From the NCBI GenBank assembly GCA_945872065.1, contig CAMBYH010000023.1, positions 1 to 32,734 of the forward strand: 32,734 nucleotides of DNA, written 5' to 3'. Source of the DNA: Arsukibacterium tuosuense (GTDB lineage: Bacteria; Pseudomonadota; Gammaproteobacteria; Steroidobacterales; GCA-2729495). Of the stretch, positions 1 to 9,278 are shown in pieces (within the stretch, counting starts at the first letter, position 1; each line of letters opens with the position of its first letter). A program made the translations under genes and the position numbers. The notes under the pieces are model-generated. The model was given only the letters and a program-made list of their open reading frames with translations. It did no database searches and was not told where the DNA came from.

Positions 1-450
1 GACCCGAACCAGAAGCACGAAGTCCGGGAGCTGATCCGGACGATGGCCCCCGGCAAGGTGATCGTCATCTCCACCCACATTCTTGAGGAGGTGGATGCCG
101 TCTGCACTCGCGCCATCATCATTGCGAACGGGCGCATCGTGGCAGATGAGGAGCCCGCTGCGCTGATCCGCCGGTCCCGGTACCACAACGCCGTATCGCT
201 CCGTCTGCAGCACAGTGCAGATCTCGCAGCGGTAGCCCACGACCTCGGGAACCTGGCCGAAGTCCGGGAGGTGGAGGTGGACGACCAGGAGTTCACGGTG
301 ACTGCCTTCCCGAAGGACGATGCGCTTATCGTGAGCGCCATAGGCGCGCTGGCTGCCGAACGGCGCTGGCCTGTGGAGCAACTGCACCTGGAGGCGGGGC
401 GCCTCGATGAGGTGTTCCGCACCATCACCACAGCCAGCCGGGCCATTTGA
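1..450 (+). CDS. ABC transporter ATP-binding protein, C-terminal part (GldA-like)
   Basis: This is the 3' end of an ATPase gene; the 5' end lies outside the window. The reading frame is open from base 1. The visible protein begins with DPNQKHEVRELI, which follows the Walker B/D-loop region in ABC ATPases, and then has the H-loop in VIVISTHILEEV. The usual C-terminal extension of ABC-2-type export ATPases follows, ending in a LDEVFRTIT element typical of the family. It would energise the membrane protein encoded next. The stop codon overlaps the start of the permease gene (TGATG), so the two are very likely translationally coupled. The combination with a GldF-like permease, a GldG-like auxiliary protein and DUF4340 points to the GldA subgroup. 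Substrate unknown. Confidence 0.9.
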   Translation, partial: DPNQKHEVRELIRTMAPGKVIVISTHILEEVDAVCTRAIIIANGRIVADEEPAALIRRSRYHNAVSLRLQHSADLAAVAHDLGNLAEVREVEVDDQEFTVTAFPKDDALIVSAIGALAAERRWPVEQLHLEAGRLDEVFRTITTASRAI

Positions 451-1184
451 TGGGCGTCATCAGCAGTATCGGGAAGCGGGAGTTGCAGAGCTACTTTGCT
501 ACGCCCCTGGCCTACGTCTTTATCGTGATCTTCCTGGTCCTCTCCGGCCTGTTCACGTTCTATCTGGGGGAGTTTTACGAACGCGGCCAGGCGGACCTCT
601 CGCCCTTCTTCAACTTCCACCCCTGGCTTTACCTGTTCCTGGTCCCGGCCATCGCCATGCGGCTCTGGGCTGAGGAGCGCAAGAGCGGCAGCGTGGAGTT
701 GCTCATGACGCTGCCAGTCACGTTGTGGCAGGCCGTGCTGGGCAAGTTCCTCGCCGCCTGGCTGTGCATCGCCATTGCCCTCGCGCTCACCTTTCCCATC
801 TGGGTCACGGTGAATTACCTGGGGGAACCCGATAACGGCGTCATCGTTGCCGCCTACATCGGCAGCCTGCTCATGGCAGGCGGCTTCCTGGCCATCGGTT
901 CCTGCATCTCTGCAGCCAACCGCAATCAGGTGGTCTCCTTCATCCTCACCGTGGTGATCTGCTTCCTGTTCATGCTGGCAGGGTTTCCCCTGGTGCTGGA
1001 TTTCTTCTCCGGGTGGCTGCCAGGACCGCTGCTGGACGCGGTTGCCAGCCTGTCCTTCCTGACCCACTACACGGCCATCAGCAAGGGCGTGCTGGACCTG
1101 CGGGATGTGCTCTATTTCCTCCTCGTCATTGGCGTCTGGCTGTACGCCACGACGATTGTTCTGGACCTGAAGAAGGCAGACTAG
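450..1184 (+). CDS. ABC-2 type transporter permease (GldF-like)
   Basis: Integral membrane subunit of an ABC exporter, 244 residues from the ATG at 450; a TTG at 447 is an alternative start in the same frame. The ATG is preferred because it overlaps the upstream TGA in the common TGATG arrangement. Six hydrophobic segments are visible, roughly at residues 20-42, 55-75, 100-125, 140-165, 170-195 and 220-240. The conserved soluble loop with RLWAEERKSGSVELLMTLP (about residues 70-90) is characteristic of ABC-2 permeases of the GldF/NosY type. It should pair with the upstream ATPase. Only 1 base separates its stop from the next gene. In Bacteroidetes these proteins were linked to gliding; in proteobacteria the same gene set occurs without gliding and its cargo is not established. 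Confidence 0.88.
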   Translation: MGVISSIGKRELQSYFATPLAYVFIVIFLVLSGLFTFYLGEFYERGQADLSPFFNFHPWLYLFLVPAIAMRLWAEERKSGSVELLMTLPVTLWQAVLGKFLAAWLCIAIALALTFPIWVTVNYLGEPDNGVIVAAYIGSLLMAGGFLAIGSCISAANRNQVVSFILTVVICFLFMLAGFPLVLDFFSGWLPGPLLDAVASLSFLTHYTAISKGVLDLRDVLYFLLVIGVWLYATTIVLDLKKAD

Positions 1185-1185
1185 G

Positions 1186-3042
1186 ATGGCTCCAGAACCC
1201 GACAAGAGCCGTATTGATCGCCTCGGGCTCACCGCCCTCGCCGTCATCTTCCTGGTGGGCGTGACGCTGATCAGTCTGCTGCCCGGGATGCGCCTGGATC
1301 TGACGGAGAACCAGCTCTATACCCTGTCTGACGGAACGAAGAAGGTGCTGGGCAGTATTCCGGAGCCGGTAAACGTTTACCTGTTCTTTTCCGACAAGGC
1401 CACGGCTGACATTCCCCAGCTCCGCACCTATGCCGGTCGCGTGCAGGAGATGCTGGAAGAGTTCGCGAGTCGCTCCAATGGCAAGCTGAAGGTGACGGTG
1501 ATCGACCCGCTGCCCTTCTCTGACGAGGAAGACCGGGCCACGGAGTTTGGGCTGCGGCCCATTAACCTCGGCAACAACGCGGACCCGATTTACTTTGGGC
1601 TCGCTGCGACCAACAGCGTTGGCGACGACGAGATCATTCCGTTTCTGGATCCGGCCAAGGAATCGTTCCTGGAATACGAGCTGGCCAAGCTCACCTACAC
1701 CCTCGCCAAGCCGAAGAAGCCCCTGGTGGGTCTGCTGTCCAGCCTGCCCATGACGGCCGGCTTCGACCCCATGACTCAGCAGATCCGTCAGCCCTGGGTC
1801 ATCGCGGACCAGCTTCGGCAGCTGTTCGATCTGCGCGTCCTCGAGCCAGGCTTCGAGACTCTCGATCCCGACATCAAAGTGCTCCTGCTGGTGAACCCGA
1901 AGAACCTGCCCGCCGGGACGGTGTATGCCATCGACCAGTTCATTCTCCGGGGCGGCCGCGCGCTGGTTCTGGTCGATCCCTTTGCCGAGATCGACCAGGG
2001 GAGCGCGGAGGACCCCATGGCGACAGCGGTCGGCGAGGATTCCGGTCTGGGTAAGCTCTTCGCCGCCTGGGGGGTCAGTGTCGACCGCGGCAGCATCGTC
2101 GGGGACGACCGCTATGCACTCACGGTGAGCGGCAGGGACGGAGAGCCGGTCCGGCACCTCGGCATCATCGGCATTGGCAAGGACGGCCTGTCCCAGGACG
2201 ACGTAATCACGAGCGGGCTCAGCCTCGTGAACGTCGCCTTTGCAGGCCACATCACGGGCAGCGAGGACGCCGCAGCGGAGGTCACTCCCCTGATCCAGTC
2301 CAGTGACAAGGCTGCTCTGATCCCCACCGCACAACTCGCGATGGCTTCCGACCCGGGGCTGCTGCGAACGGACTTTGACCCCAGCGGGGAGCGCTACACG
2401 CTGGCCGCACGGATCACTGGCAAGGTGCCGAGTGCCTTTCCTGGAGACGCCCGGCCGGGGCACATCAGTGTCGCTACTGAGTCCGCCAATGTAGTGCTGG
2501 TGGCGGACGCGGATCTGGTGGCGGACCGGATGTGGGTTCAGACCCAGGATGTCCTCGGCCAGCGTCTCAGCACCGCCTTCGCGAACAACGCAGACCTCGT
2601 GGTGAATGCCCTGGACAATCTCCTCGGCAGCAGTGACCTCATCAGTATTCGCAGCCGCGCCACCTTCCAGCGGCCCTTCACCCGCGTTCAGGAACTCGGC
2701 CGGGAGGCTGAGACCCGCTTCCGTTCGGCTGAGGAGCGCCTGCAGACCGAGCTGGAGGAGACCGAGAGCCGGCTTGGGGAGTTGCAGGCCAGCCGCAAGG
2801 ACCAGGGCACCAGCATCCTCTCCCCCCAGCAGGAGGGGGAAATCGAACGCTTCCAGGCCCAGCGGCTGGAACTGCGCAAGGAACTTCGCCAGGTGCAGCG
2901 GGACCTGGACCAGGATATCGAGAAGCTGGGCGCCACCCTGAAGGCGCTCAACGTCGCGCTGGTCCCGCTGATCATTTCCCTGGTCAGCCTCATCCTGCTG
3001 CAGCTCAGGCGCCGGACGAGGACTGCCAGGAGGACCGGGTGA
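1186..3042 (+). CDS. GldG-family ABC transporter auxiliary protein
   Basis: 618-residue membrane-anchored protein that resembles GldG and the ABC_transp_aux family. An N-terminal transmembrane helix (about residues 13-33) is followed by the family start signature LDLTENQLYTLSDGTKKVL. A large presumably periplasmic domain follows. A long charged, glutamine- and glutamate-rich coiled coil spans about residues 505-590. A second transmembrane helix lies near residues 585-608, followed by a basic tail. The two-helix layout puts the bulk of the protein outside the inner membrane. The start ATG is 1 base after the permease stop, and the 3' end overlaps the DUF4340 gene by four bases (GTGA). The role as an extracytoplasmic partner of the ABC permease is inferred from family and operon. 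Confidence 0.85.
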   Translation: MAPEPDKSRIDRLGLTALAVIFLVGVTLISLLPGMRLDLTENQLYTLSDGTKKVLGSIPEPVNVYLFFSDKATADIPQLRTYAGRVQEMLEEFASRSNGKLKVTVIDPLPFSDEEDRATEFGLRPINLGNNADPIYFGLAATNSVGDDEIIPFLDPAKESFLEYELAKLTYTLAKPKKPLVGLLSSLPMTAGFDPMTQQIRQPWVIADQLRQLFDLRVLEPGFETLDPDIKVLLLVNPKNLPAGTVYAIDQFILRGGRALVLVDPFAEIDQGSAEDPMATAVGEDSGLGKLFAAWGVSVDRGSIVGDDRYALTVSGRDGEPVRHLGIIGIGKDGLSQDDVITSGLSLVNVAFAGHITGSEDAAAEVTPLIQSSDKAALIPTAQLAMASDPGLLRTDFDPSGERYTLAARITGKVPSAFPGDARPGHISVATESANVVLVADADLVADRMWVQTQDVLGQRLSTAFANNADLVVNALDNLLGSSDLISIRSRATFQRPFTRVQELGREAETRFRSAEERLQTELEETESRLGELQASRKDQGTSILSPQQEGEIERFQAQRLELRKELRQVQRDLDQDIEKLGATLKALNVALVPLIISLVSLILLQLRRRTRTARRTG

Positions 3043-4088
3043 GCCGGCGCACCCTGGTCGTTCTGCTCGCGGCGCTCGCCATCCTGGCTGTCGTTGCCGG
3101 GGTGCTGCTGCAGGGTGAGCAGAACGGACGTCGCGCCGAGGAGCTGTTACTGCCCGGGCTTAAGGAACAGCTCAACGATATCCAGCGGATTGTCGTCACG
3201 GGCCCGGGCAACACGCCAGTCGCGACCCTTGAGAGAGGCACGGATGACTGGACGGTTACCGAACACAGCGGCTATCCGGCAGACGTAACCCGGATCCGCA
3301 GGAACCTGCTGACCCTCGCCGAGGCACGCATCATCGAGGAGAAGACTTCGAACCCGGACTACTACGCCCGGCTTGGCGTCCAGGACCTGAAGTCGACATC
3401 TGCCACGGGCATGCAGCTGACCCTGGACATCGGCAAGCAGCCCGTCCGCGTCATCGTCGGCCTGGGTCCAACCGGCAGCTCCGGCGAGACCTACGTGCGC
3501 CGGACGGGGGAGCCGACGAGTTGGCTGGTCAGCGGGACGTTCGACCTGGGAAAAAGCGGCAGCGACTGGCTGGCAAGAGACCTGACCGATGTTCCCGCCG
3601 GGCGCATCCAGTCCGTGTCCATCAGTCACCCGGGGCTCGAGACCCTGCGTATTACACGCCGGCCCGCCGCCGCGGCCACTTCCACGGGAAGAAAGGATGC
3701 CAGCGCCGGCGAGGAAGAACTCGCGGAGTTTCTGGTGGCTGACGTCCCGGCGGGCCGGGAACTCAGCTATCCGGGCGTCGGCAATGGCGTCGCCGGCGTC
3801 CTTGCAGACCTGCAGCTGGAAAACACCGAGCCCCGGGTAGTGCTGGGGGCCAACCCCGGCCAACCCGTCGTCGCGCGCTTCGTTACCACCGACGGTCTGG
3901 TCATTGAAACCAGCGCCTGGCGGCTGCCCGATGGCACCCGCTTTACCTTTCTGGCCTCGGGGAAAGGTGCTGCAGGCGCAGAAGCTGCCGCTCTCAACGC
4001 GCGGCTCGGCGGCTGGGTCTATACCCTGCCCAGCATAAAAACAGAGCAGCTCACCCGGCGCCTGGGTGAGTTACTAGCCCCCGGTTAG
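3039..4088 (+). CDS. DUF4340 domain-containing protein
   Basis: 349-residue protein beginning with GTG that overlaps the previous TGA (GTGA). The N-terminal hydrophobic helix (about residues 5-25) is a signal anchor or signal peptide. The rest is a soluble, probably periplasmic, region with the pattern of the DUF4340 family, including DDWTVTEHSGYPADVTRIRRNL and a YYARLGVQ element about 100 residues in. DUF4340 proteins are regularly encoded immediately after GldG-like proteins, and that order is seen here. No enzyme motif is visible. A role in the same exporter complex is inferred from linkage only. The operon probably ends here, since the next gene has its own ribosome-binding site 16 bases on. 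Confidence 0.82.
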   Translation: MSRRTLVVLLAALAILAVVAGVLLQGEQNGRRAEELLLPGLKEQLNDIQRIVVTGPGNTPVATLERGTDDWTVTEHSGYPADVTRIRRNLLTLAEARIIEEKTSNPDYYARLGVQDLKSTSATGMQLTLDIGKQPVRVIVGLGPTGSSGETYVRRTGEPTSWLVSGTFDLGKSGSDWLARDLTDVPAGRIQSVSISHPGLETLRITRRPAAAATSTGRKDASAGEEELAEFLVADVPAGRELSYPGVGNGVAGVLADLQLENTEPRVVLGANPGQPVVARFVTTDGLVIETSAWRLPDGTRFTFLASGKGAAGAEAAALNARLGGWVYTLPSIKTEQLTRRLGELLAPG

Positions 4089-4104
4089 CATCAGGAGAGT
4101 CTCA

Positions 4105-5649
4105 ATGTCGACGACATCACCCCGGGGCGAAGCCCAGCTCCGCAAGCTGGCGCGCACGCAGCTGAACGTGACGCCCGCACCGGGCCAGGCGGCGAAGAAA
4201 GTTGCTGCGACGGAGGTAGTCCGCGCGGGGGAGCGCTGCCTGGCAGCGGAGGATTTTGCCGGCGCTCTCCAGATTGGTGAGCAACTCCGCAAAACAGATG
4301 GCCTGGCCAGCGAAGGCCTGCGGCTGATGGTCCTGGTCGCTGTCGCCCTGGGGCGGCCGCGGGATGCGTGGCAGCTGGCGAGCCAGCTGCTGGCTACCGG
4401 CGTGCCCGACGCCCGGACCGCAATGCCGCTGGCGGAGGCATTGCAGCTCTGCAATCGCCACAGGGACGCTCTGGCCGTGGTCGATGAGAGTCTGCGTGAC
4501 GCACCCGGCGACGCCAACCTGCGTAATCTGCGGGGCCGCTTGCTCGCCGAACAGAATGACCCTGCAGGCGCGGAACAGGAATTGCGGCGGACGCTGCGGC
4601 TGGCACCCGAGCTTTATTCTCCGTACCGGCAGCTTGCCCTGCTAGGCAGGCTTACAACCGAGGATATGACCCGACTGTCGACAGCCGCCATTCCGGCGGC
4701 GGGTCAGGTGGATGCGTGGACGGCCCTCGCTGCAGGCTACCGGCAGCAGGGCGAGGTCGTCCAGGAGTTCGAGTACCTGCACCGCGCCCACGCCCTCGTC
4801 AGGCCCATGGATGCCTGGGAGCCCGAAGAAGAGCGGCAGATGGCGCGGGACATCGAGGCGCAGTTCACGGCAGCGTTCCTCGAGAAGTTGCCGGCGCTGC
4901 CGGCGGGCAGGCAGCGGCCGATCTTCATCGTGGGCATGCCCCGCAGCGGCTCTACTCTGGCAGAGCAGATCCTCGCGAGCACCGGCACCAGGGTAGGCGC
5001 GGCGGGCGAGTCCCAGGTCTTTCCCTGGCTGCTGCTGGATCTCAGCCGGCGGCGCTACGGAGAGATGGACTATCCCCAGCTTGCGACCGTGCTGACGAGG
5101 GGCGATCTCGAGCAGTTGCAGCGGGATTATCTCCAGACCATCAGCGAGGTCTATACGCAGTCACCAGTGTTCGTGGACAAGCAGTTCACCAACTACAAGT
5201 ACATCGGCCTGCTGGCGCGGATCTTTCCGGACGCCCGCTTCGTGCACACGGTCCGGGACCCCCTGGACATCATTCTCAGCACGTACCAGCTCGTGTTCCG
5301 CACCGTGGGTTTCAGCCACGACCTGGAGCACCTGGCCCAGGCATGGGTCGACAGGGCCCGGATCATGGCCCACTGGCACCGCGTCCTTCCGGGCCGCATC
5401 CATGCTCTGGTCTACGAAGAGGTCGTTTCGAATCCGGAACCCACGCTGCGGGCGCTGGTGGAGTTCTGCGGCCTGCCCTGGAGCGAAAGGGTCCTGCGCT
5501 TCAACGAGACGGAGCGCACGGTGAAAACCGCCAGCCAGATGCAGGTGCGCAAACCGCTGTACCAGTCGTCAGTGGCGCGCTGGAAGCCCTATGCGGCGCT
5601 TCTTGAGCCCGCTCGCCGTGTGCTCTCGGATGCCGGCGTTTTGTCCTAG
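4105..5649 (+). CDS. TPR-domain sulfotransferase
   Basis: 514-residue two-part protein. Residues about 25-240 form tandem tetratricopeptide-like helix pairs (for example [20 protein letters not shown]). From about residue 270 it is a sulfotransferase: [17 protein letters not shown] is the 5'-phosphosulfate loop that binds PAPS, and [15 protein letters not shown] is the 3'-phosphate-binding segment with the conserved Arg and Ser. The predicted reaction is transfer of sulfate from PAPS to an unknown acceptor. TPR plus Sulfotransfer_3 proteins are common in proteobacteria, and no specific substrate can be assigned. The start at 4105 is supported by an AGGAG site just upstream. The stop overlaps the stop of the convergent uppP gene by three bases. 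Confidence 0.88.
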   Translation: MSTTSPRGEAQLRKLARTQLNVTPAPGQAAKKVAATEVVRAGERCLAAEDFAGALQIGEQLRKTDGLASEGLRLMVLVAVALGRPRDAWQLASQLLATGVPDARTAMPLAEALQLCNRHRDALAVVDESLRDAPGDANLRNLRGRLLAEQNDPAGAEQELRRTLRLAPELYSPYRQLALLGRLTTEDMTRLSTAAIPAAGQVDAWTALAAGYRQQGEVVQEFEYLHRAHALVRPMDAWEPEEERQMARDIEAQFTAAFLEKLPALPAGRQRPIFIVGMPRSGSTLAEQILASTGTRVGAAGESQVFPWLLLDLSRRRYGEMDYPQLATVLTRGDLEQLQRDYLQTISEVYTQSPVFVDKQFTNYKYIGLLARIFPDARFVHTVRDPLDIILSTYQLVFRTVGFSHDLEHLAQAWVDRARIMAHWHRVLPGRIHALVYEEVVSNPEPTLRALVEFCGLPWSERVLRFNETERTVKTASQMQVRKPLYQSSVARWKPYAALLEPARRVLSDAGVLS

Positions 5650-6479
5650 GCCTGACCGCCGCCCCAGTCCACGACGCCGAACCAGGCTGTCGCCAGCACG
5701 ACGATGCCGAACACGATCCGGTACCAGGCAAACACCGTGAAATCATGCTGGCTGATGAAGCGGATCAGCCCGCGCACCGCCAGCAATGCGCTGATGAATG
5801 ACGCCGCGCAGCCAACTGCAAACATTCCGATATCGTCTGCACTGAACAGATGCCGGTTCCTGAAGACGTCATAGGCCGTGGCGGCAAACATCGTCGGAAT
5901 CGCCAGAAAGAAGGAGAACTCCGCGGCCGTCTTGCGGGACAGGCCGATCAACAGGCCGCCAATGATGGTTGCCCCGGAACGCGACGTGCCGGGAATCATC
6001 GCGACTGCCTGGGCGAAGCCCACCTTCAGCGCATCGGGCCAGGTCATGTCGTCCACGGTCTCGGCGCGGACCACATGCGTGCGGCGTTCTGCCCACAGGA
6101 TGACGAACCCGCCGACGATCAGCGCCGTGGCCACCACCATCGGGTTGAAGAGATAGTGTTTGATCTCCTTCAGGAACAGGAACCCCAGCACCGCGGCGGG
6201 CAGGAACGCTACCAGCAGATTGATCGCCAGCCGTCGCGACGCCGGCTCGGACGTGACGCTGACCAGCGCATGACCCAGGCGCGCCCGGTATTCCCAGACC
6301 ACCGCCAGAATCGCGGCAAACTGAATGGCAATCTCGAAAACCTTGCCCTTGGCGTCGTTAAAGCCCAGTAGCTGTCCTGCCAGAATCAGGTGCCCCGTAC
6401 TGGAGACGGGCAGAAACTCGGTCAGCCCTTCAATGATGCCCAGGATCAGCGCGCTGAGCAGCAGCGTGGGATCACCCAT
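5646..6479 (-). CDS. uppP: Undecaprenyl-diphosphatase UppP (BacA)
   Basis: 277-residue polytopic membrane protein that dephosphorylates undecaprenyl diphosphate to recycle the lipid carrier for peptidoglycan and other surface polymers. Two signatures are intact: [20 protein letters not shown] near the N-terminus, with the paired glutamates and the SSTGH element, and [13 protein letters not shown] in the second repeat. About eight hydrophobic helices follow the BacA pattern. The reading frame extends eight codons further upstream, but the ATG at 6479 gives the usual family N-terminus and has GGAG about nine bases upstream. It lies one base after the stop of the cupin gene, so the two are probably co-transcribed. 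Confidence 0.95.
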   Translation of the reverse strand: MGDPTLLLSALILGIIEGLTEFLPVSSTGHLILAGQLLGFNDAKGKVFEIAIQFAAILAVVWEYRARLGHALVSVTSEPASRRLAINLLVAFLPAAVLGFLFLKEIKHYLFNPMVVATALIVGGFVILWAERRTHVVRAETVDDMTWPDALKVGFAQAVAMIPGTSRSGATIIGGLLIGLSRKTAAEFSFFLAIPTMFAATAYDVFRNRHLFSADDIGMFAVGCAASFISALLAVRGLIRFISQHDFTVFAWYRIVFGIVVLATAWFGVVDWGGGQA

Positions 6480-6480
6480 C

Positions 6481-6870
6481 TCAGGAGTCTCCTGCGGGGC
6501 CATCCGGCCCCGGCATCAGAATCACGTAGTGCTTGCGCGCGGTCTGGACCGTCTCCCAGGTACCCCTGAAGCCGGCAGGAATCATGAAGGCATCACCCTG
6601 CTGCAGATGCCATTCATCGCCCGCCTCGCTCGTGACCACCACGCGACCCTCGATCAGGTGGCAGAACTCCCACTCGGTGTAGTTGATGATGACCTTGCCC
6701 GGCGTGCTCTCCCAGATACCGCAGTAGAGGCGGCCGTTCTCTCCCGAATAGTGATTCCAGGTACGGGTGAGGTATTCGCCGGAGAGCAGGGCTTCGCCAG
6801 AGCCCTGGCCGGCTTCCACGGGCGGGGTGCCGGGGCCGGACGTCGGCATGAGAATGAGTCTGGGGTGCAT
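6481..6870 (-). CDS. Cupin domain protein (Cupin_3 type)
   Basis: Small single-domain cupin, 129 residues from the ATG at 6870; in-frame starts at 6900 (ATG) and 6903 (GTG) would add 10 or 11 residues. The later start is preferred because it leaves about 45 bases for promoters between this gene and the divergent FKBP gene. The beta-barrel pattern is clear: [20 protein letters not shown], then [12 protein letters not shown] and [19 protein letters not shown]. It resembles the Cupin_3 family, related to the cupin half of (S)-ureidoglycine aminohydrolase. The usual metal-binding His set is incomplete, with Glu and His in EFCHLIEG, so catalysis is uncertain. It directly precedes uppP. Confidence 0.75.
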   Translation of the reverse strand: MHPRLILMPTSGPGTPPVEAGQGSGEALLSGEYLTRTWNHYSGENGRLYCGIWESTPGKVIINYTEWEFCHLIEGRVVVTSEAGDEWHLQQGDAFMIPAGFRGTWETVQTARKHYVILMPGPDGPAGDS

Positions 6871-6914
6871 TCCCGCTAGAATAACAGCCTCTGTTCCCAT
6901 CACCCGGAGTCCGC

Positions 6915-7622
6915 ATGCGTCGCAATCTCATCATCCTGCTCGGTTCCTGCCTGGCACTGGTATCGCTGGCCGAGGCCGCCCGGCCGACGCCTGCGACAGA
7001 AGACGACCAGACCCTCTATGCCCTCGGCGTCATCATCAGTCGCAACCTTCAGCCCTTTGCGCTGACAGAGAAGGAGCTGGCCATGGTCGAGGCCGGCCTG
7101 GCCGACGGGGTGCAGGACAAGGTGGCCCTCAAGGACCTCGAGAGTTACGGGCCGAAGCTGCAGGAGTTGCAGAAGTCCCGCATGGCAGTTGCGGCCGACA
7201 AGGAAAAGGCGGCTGGCGCGGCCTACCTGGCGAAGGCGGCGAGTGAGAAAGGCGCAACGAAGACTGCCAGCGGTATCGTCATCACGACCCTGACAGCTGG
7301 CACGGGCGCAAGCCCGACCGCTGCGGATACGGTCAAGGTGCACTATGAAGGAACCTTTGTGGACGGCAGCGTGTTCGACAGCTCCATCGAGCGCAAGGAA
7401 CCCGCCACCTTCCCGCTAAAGGGCGTGATCCCCTGCTGGATAGAAGCGGTGCAGCTGATGAAGGTGGCCGGCAAAGCCCGGATCATCTGCCCCTCAGCCC
7501 TGGCTTACGGCGACGAGGGTCGCCCACCCCAGATGCCGGGTGGAGCAACCCTGGTCTTCCAGGTGGAACTGCTGGAGATCGTGAAGCCGGGCACAGCCGG
7601 GCTGCCGGCCCCCGGCAGCTAG
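6915..7622 (+). CDS. FKBP-type peptidyl-prolyl cis-trans isomerase, exported (FkpA/Mip-like)
   Basis: 235-residue proline isomerase predicted to act in the periplasm. Residues 1-21 form a signal peptide ending at AEA. Residues about 30-110 resemble the helical dimerisation domain of FkpA/Mip (YALGVIISRNLQPFALTEKE). Residues about 125-225 are the FKBP catalytic domain, with VKVHYEGTFVDGSVFDSS, then GVIPCWIEAVQLM and CPSALAYGDEG. Two cysteines sit in the catalytic domain, at GVIPCW and IICPS; the GVIP-x-W position is usually Gly. A TAGAAT hexamer at 6877-6882 could be a -10 element, but no convincing -35 is seen. Ribosome site GGAG lies about six bases before the ATG. Confidence 0.9.
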   Translation: MRRNLIILLGSCLALVSLAEAARPTPATEDDQTLYALGVIISRNLQPFALTEKELAMVEAGLADGVQDKVALKDLESYGPKLQELQKSRMAVAADKEKAAGAAYLAKAASEKGATKTASGIVITTLTAGTGASPTAADTVKVHYEGTFVDGSVFDSSIERKEPATFPLKGVIPCWIEAVQLMKVAGKARIICPSALAYGDEGRPPQMPGGATLVFQVELLEIVKPGTAGLPAPGS

Positions 7623-7752
7623 CGCATCAGGCCAGCGCTGCACGGGCGGCGGCGACCTCGTCGAAGGGTTGCCCGTTGAGCCGGATCTTGGCCAGTGCCG
7701 CCGCCGGCTCCGGCGGACTGGCTGAGAGGGCGCAGCTTATCGCCTCGCCCCG

Positions 7753-7894
7753 GGACTGAAGGACGAGCGGCTTTATCGCTTCGCGTTCCCGGAACTGCCC
7801 GGCGCCCCGCTGGAATATCAGTCTCTTCCACTACACCAGCCCCGGCTCGGACTTTGGCCGGGTGCTGGCCGGCATTCAGGTGCCGGATATTTCT
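7753..7894 (+). pseudogene. Remnant of ilvA (threonine dehydratase, C-terminal regulatory domain)
   Basis: The stretch between the FKBP gene and the MFS stop has no intact gene but carries two short reading-frame blocks. Block one (7753-7806) reads LKDERLYRFAFPELPGA. Block two (7808-7894, a different frame) reads RWNISLFHYTSPGSDFGRVL and continues AGIQVPD. From memory of the family, these match consecutive parts of the ACT-like regulatory domain of biosynthetic threonine dehydratase, where ERLYxFxFPExPGALL is followed by WNISLFHYRxxGxDYGRxL. About eleven residues that normally lie between them are missing and the frame has shifted. Neither the catalytic PLP domain nor the normal C-terminus is present. 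The fragment is non-functional. Sequence from 7623 to 7752 holds nothing else recognisable. Confidence 0.7.
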
Positions 7895-7914
7895 GGCGGC
7901 GGAGTGCCCACGCT

Positions 7915-9228
7915 TCAGGCGTTGCGGCGGGGGCCTGCGGCACCCGGGGCCACGACGCGCACGCCGATGGCGATCACCAGCAGCAGCGCCTGGTAAGCGC
8001 CCGCCAGCACGAAAGGCGCCCAGGGGCCCCAGGCGTCGAAGAGTCGCCCGCCGATACCCGTAAAGGCCAGAATGCCGAGGGCGCCGCACATGCTGCTCCC
8101 GGCGATCACGCTGGCACGCTCGCGCACCGGCGCCTCCTGGCCGATCAGGGCCATGCTGGCCTTCACCATGAATCCCGTACCCAGCGTGAGGACCACCAGC
8201 AGGGGAATCATGTCCATGTCCAGCGGCGAGGTGAGGAACCACATGGAAAGGTAGCCAGTGGCCGCCGTGGCCAGGGCAACGATCATCGCGGTGACCCGGT
8301 TGACCCGGTCAATGAACCAGCCAAAAGCCGGTGCTGAGACCAGGGAGACGAGATACATGATGATGATCATGGTGCCGAACTGCGCCATGGCGCGGCCGGG
8401 GCTAAGACCGTCGGCACGCCCCGCCTGGACCGCCCAGAGACTGAGAAACAGGCCCTTGATGACCACGTCGGAGCGGGCCACCAGCGCCCCGGCATAGGCC
8501 AGCGCAATGCGCGGGTTACGCAGGGCACGTCCGACGCTCCCCGCCAGCGCACCCAGCGGCGGACGGGCGCCGCGGCCAGCGGGTGTGCCCGCCATCAGGC
8601 CCCTGGCGGTGACAACCGCCATCAGGGCGCACAGCGCGGCGCCGGTCAGGAACATGGCCCGGCCACCGGTGACGGCATCGTAACCACGCTGGCTCAGCAG
8701 GTCCGGTATCCGGCTGACCACCCCGGCCATGAACATCGTCCCCAGCGTGCTCATGACGCTGTTGATGCCAATAAACTTGCCGCGGGAGCTGTCGACCGGA
8801 TAGTCGTTGACGAGCGTCGCCAGGGTGCCGGCCGTGGCCGCGGCCCCCACTGCATAGAACAACCGATAGAGCAGCAACTCCCCGGCCGTGGTGGCGAAGG
8901 GATACAAGCCCCAGCCGAGCGCCAGCATGACAAAGCCGAAGCTCAGTACGGGCCGGCGGCCGATGCGGTCGGCAGCGATACCGAAGGGAAAGAACAGGAG
9001 CAGCCCGACCACCTCGGACCAGAACGACAGGTTGCCCGACAGGGTCCCCTGCTCGCCCCGCGGGATGTGCAGGTGGGCATTGAGAAGGTAGCTCTGCAGG
9101 ATGGCCATGCCTGACAGCGCACCGATACCGACGAATGCCGCCAGCAGTTTGACGAGCGCGTTGCCTCTCGTGACACCGGGCGCCAGTTCAAGGGAGCCAA
9201 GGCGTTGATTGGCGGCCGGGCGATTCAT
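7915..9228 (-). CDS. Major facilitator superfamily transporter
   Basis: 437-residue secondary transporter with about twelve transmembrane helices. Motif A of the MFS is visible in the loop between helices 2 and 3, in FGIAADRIGRRPVLSFGF. A related but weaker repeat, FGWFIDRVNRVTAMIVAL, starts the second half. A long central loop near residue 220 (GTPAGRGARPPLG) separates the halves. The substrate cannot be told from the sequence. No strong ribosome site precedes the ATG at 9228. The gene is bracketed by two decayed gene fragments, ilvA-like on its 3' side and an MFS fragment on its 5' side, so its immediate surroundings have been rearranged. Confidence 0.9.
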   Translation of the reverse strand: MNRPAANQRLGSLELAPGVTRGNALVKLLAAFVGIGALSGMAILQSYLLNAHLHIPRGEQGTLSGNLSFWSEVVGLLLFFPFGIAADRIGRRPVLSFGFVMLALGWGLYPFATTAGELLLYRLFYAVGAAATAGTLATLVNDYPVDSSRGKFIGINSVMSTLGTMFMAGVVSRIPDLLSQRGYDAVTGGRAMFLTGAALCALMAVVTARGLMAGTPAGRGARPPLGALAGSVGRALRNPRIALAYAGALVARSDVVIKGLFLSLWAVQAGRADGLSPGRAMAQFGTMIIIMYLVSLVSAPAFGWFIDRVNRVTAMIVALATAATGYLSMWFLTSPLDMDMIPLLVVLTLGTGFMVKASMALIGQEAPVRERASVIAGSSMCGALGILAFTGIGGRLFDAWGPWAPFVLAGAYQALLLVIAIGVRVVAPGAAGPRRNA

Positions 9229-9278
9229 CTGGGCCCACTATGCCACCGGACAGCAGAAAGGGCCCAGTCGGCGCCGCC

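Noticed and set aside
1126-2463. Long antisense frame of 445 codons
   Set aside because: It lies wholly over the permease/GldG-like genes, has no domain or ribosome site and is a GC-rich shadow frame.
7619-8242. Minus-strand frame of 207 codons after the FKBP gene
   Set aside because: It overlaps the intact MFS gene and the ilvA relic, with no protein-like pattern.
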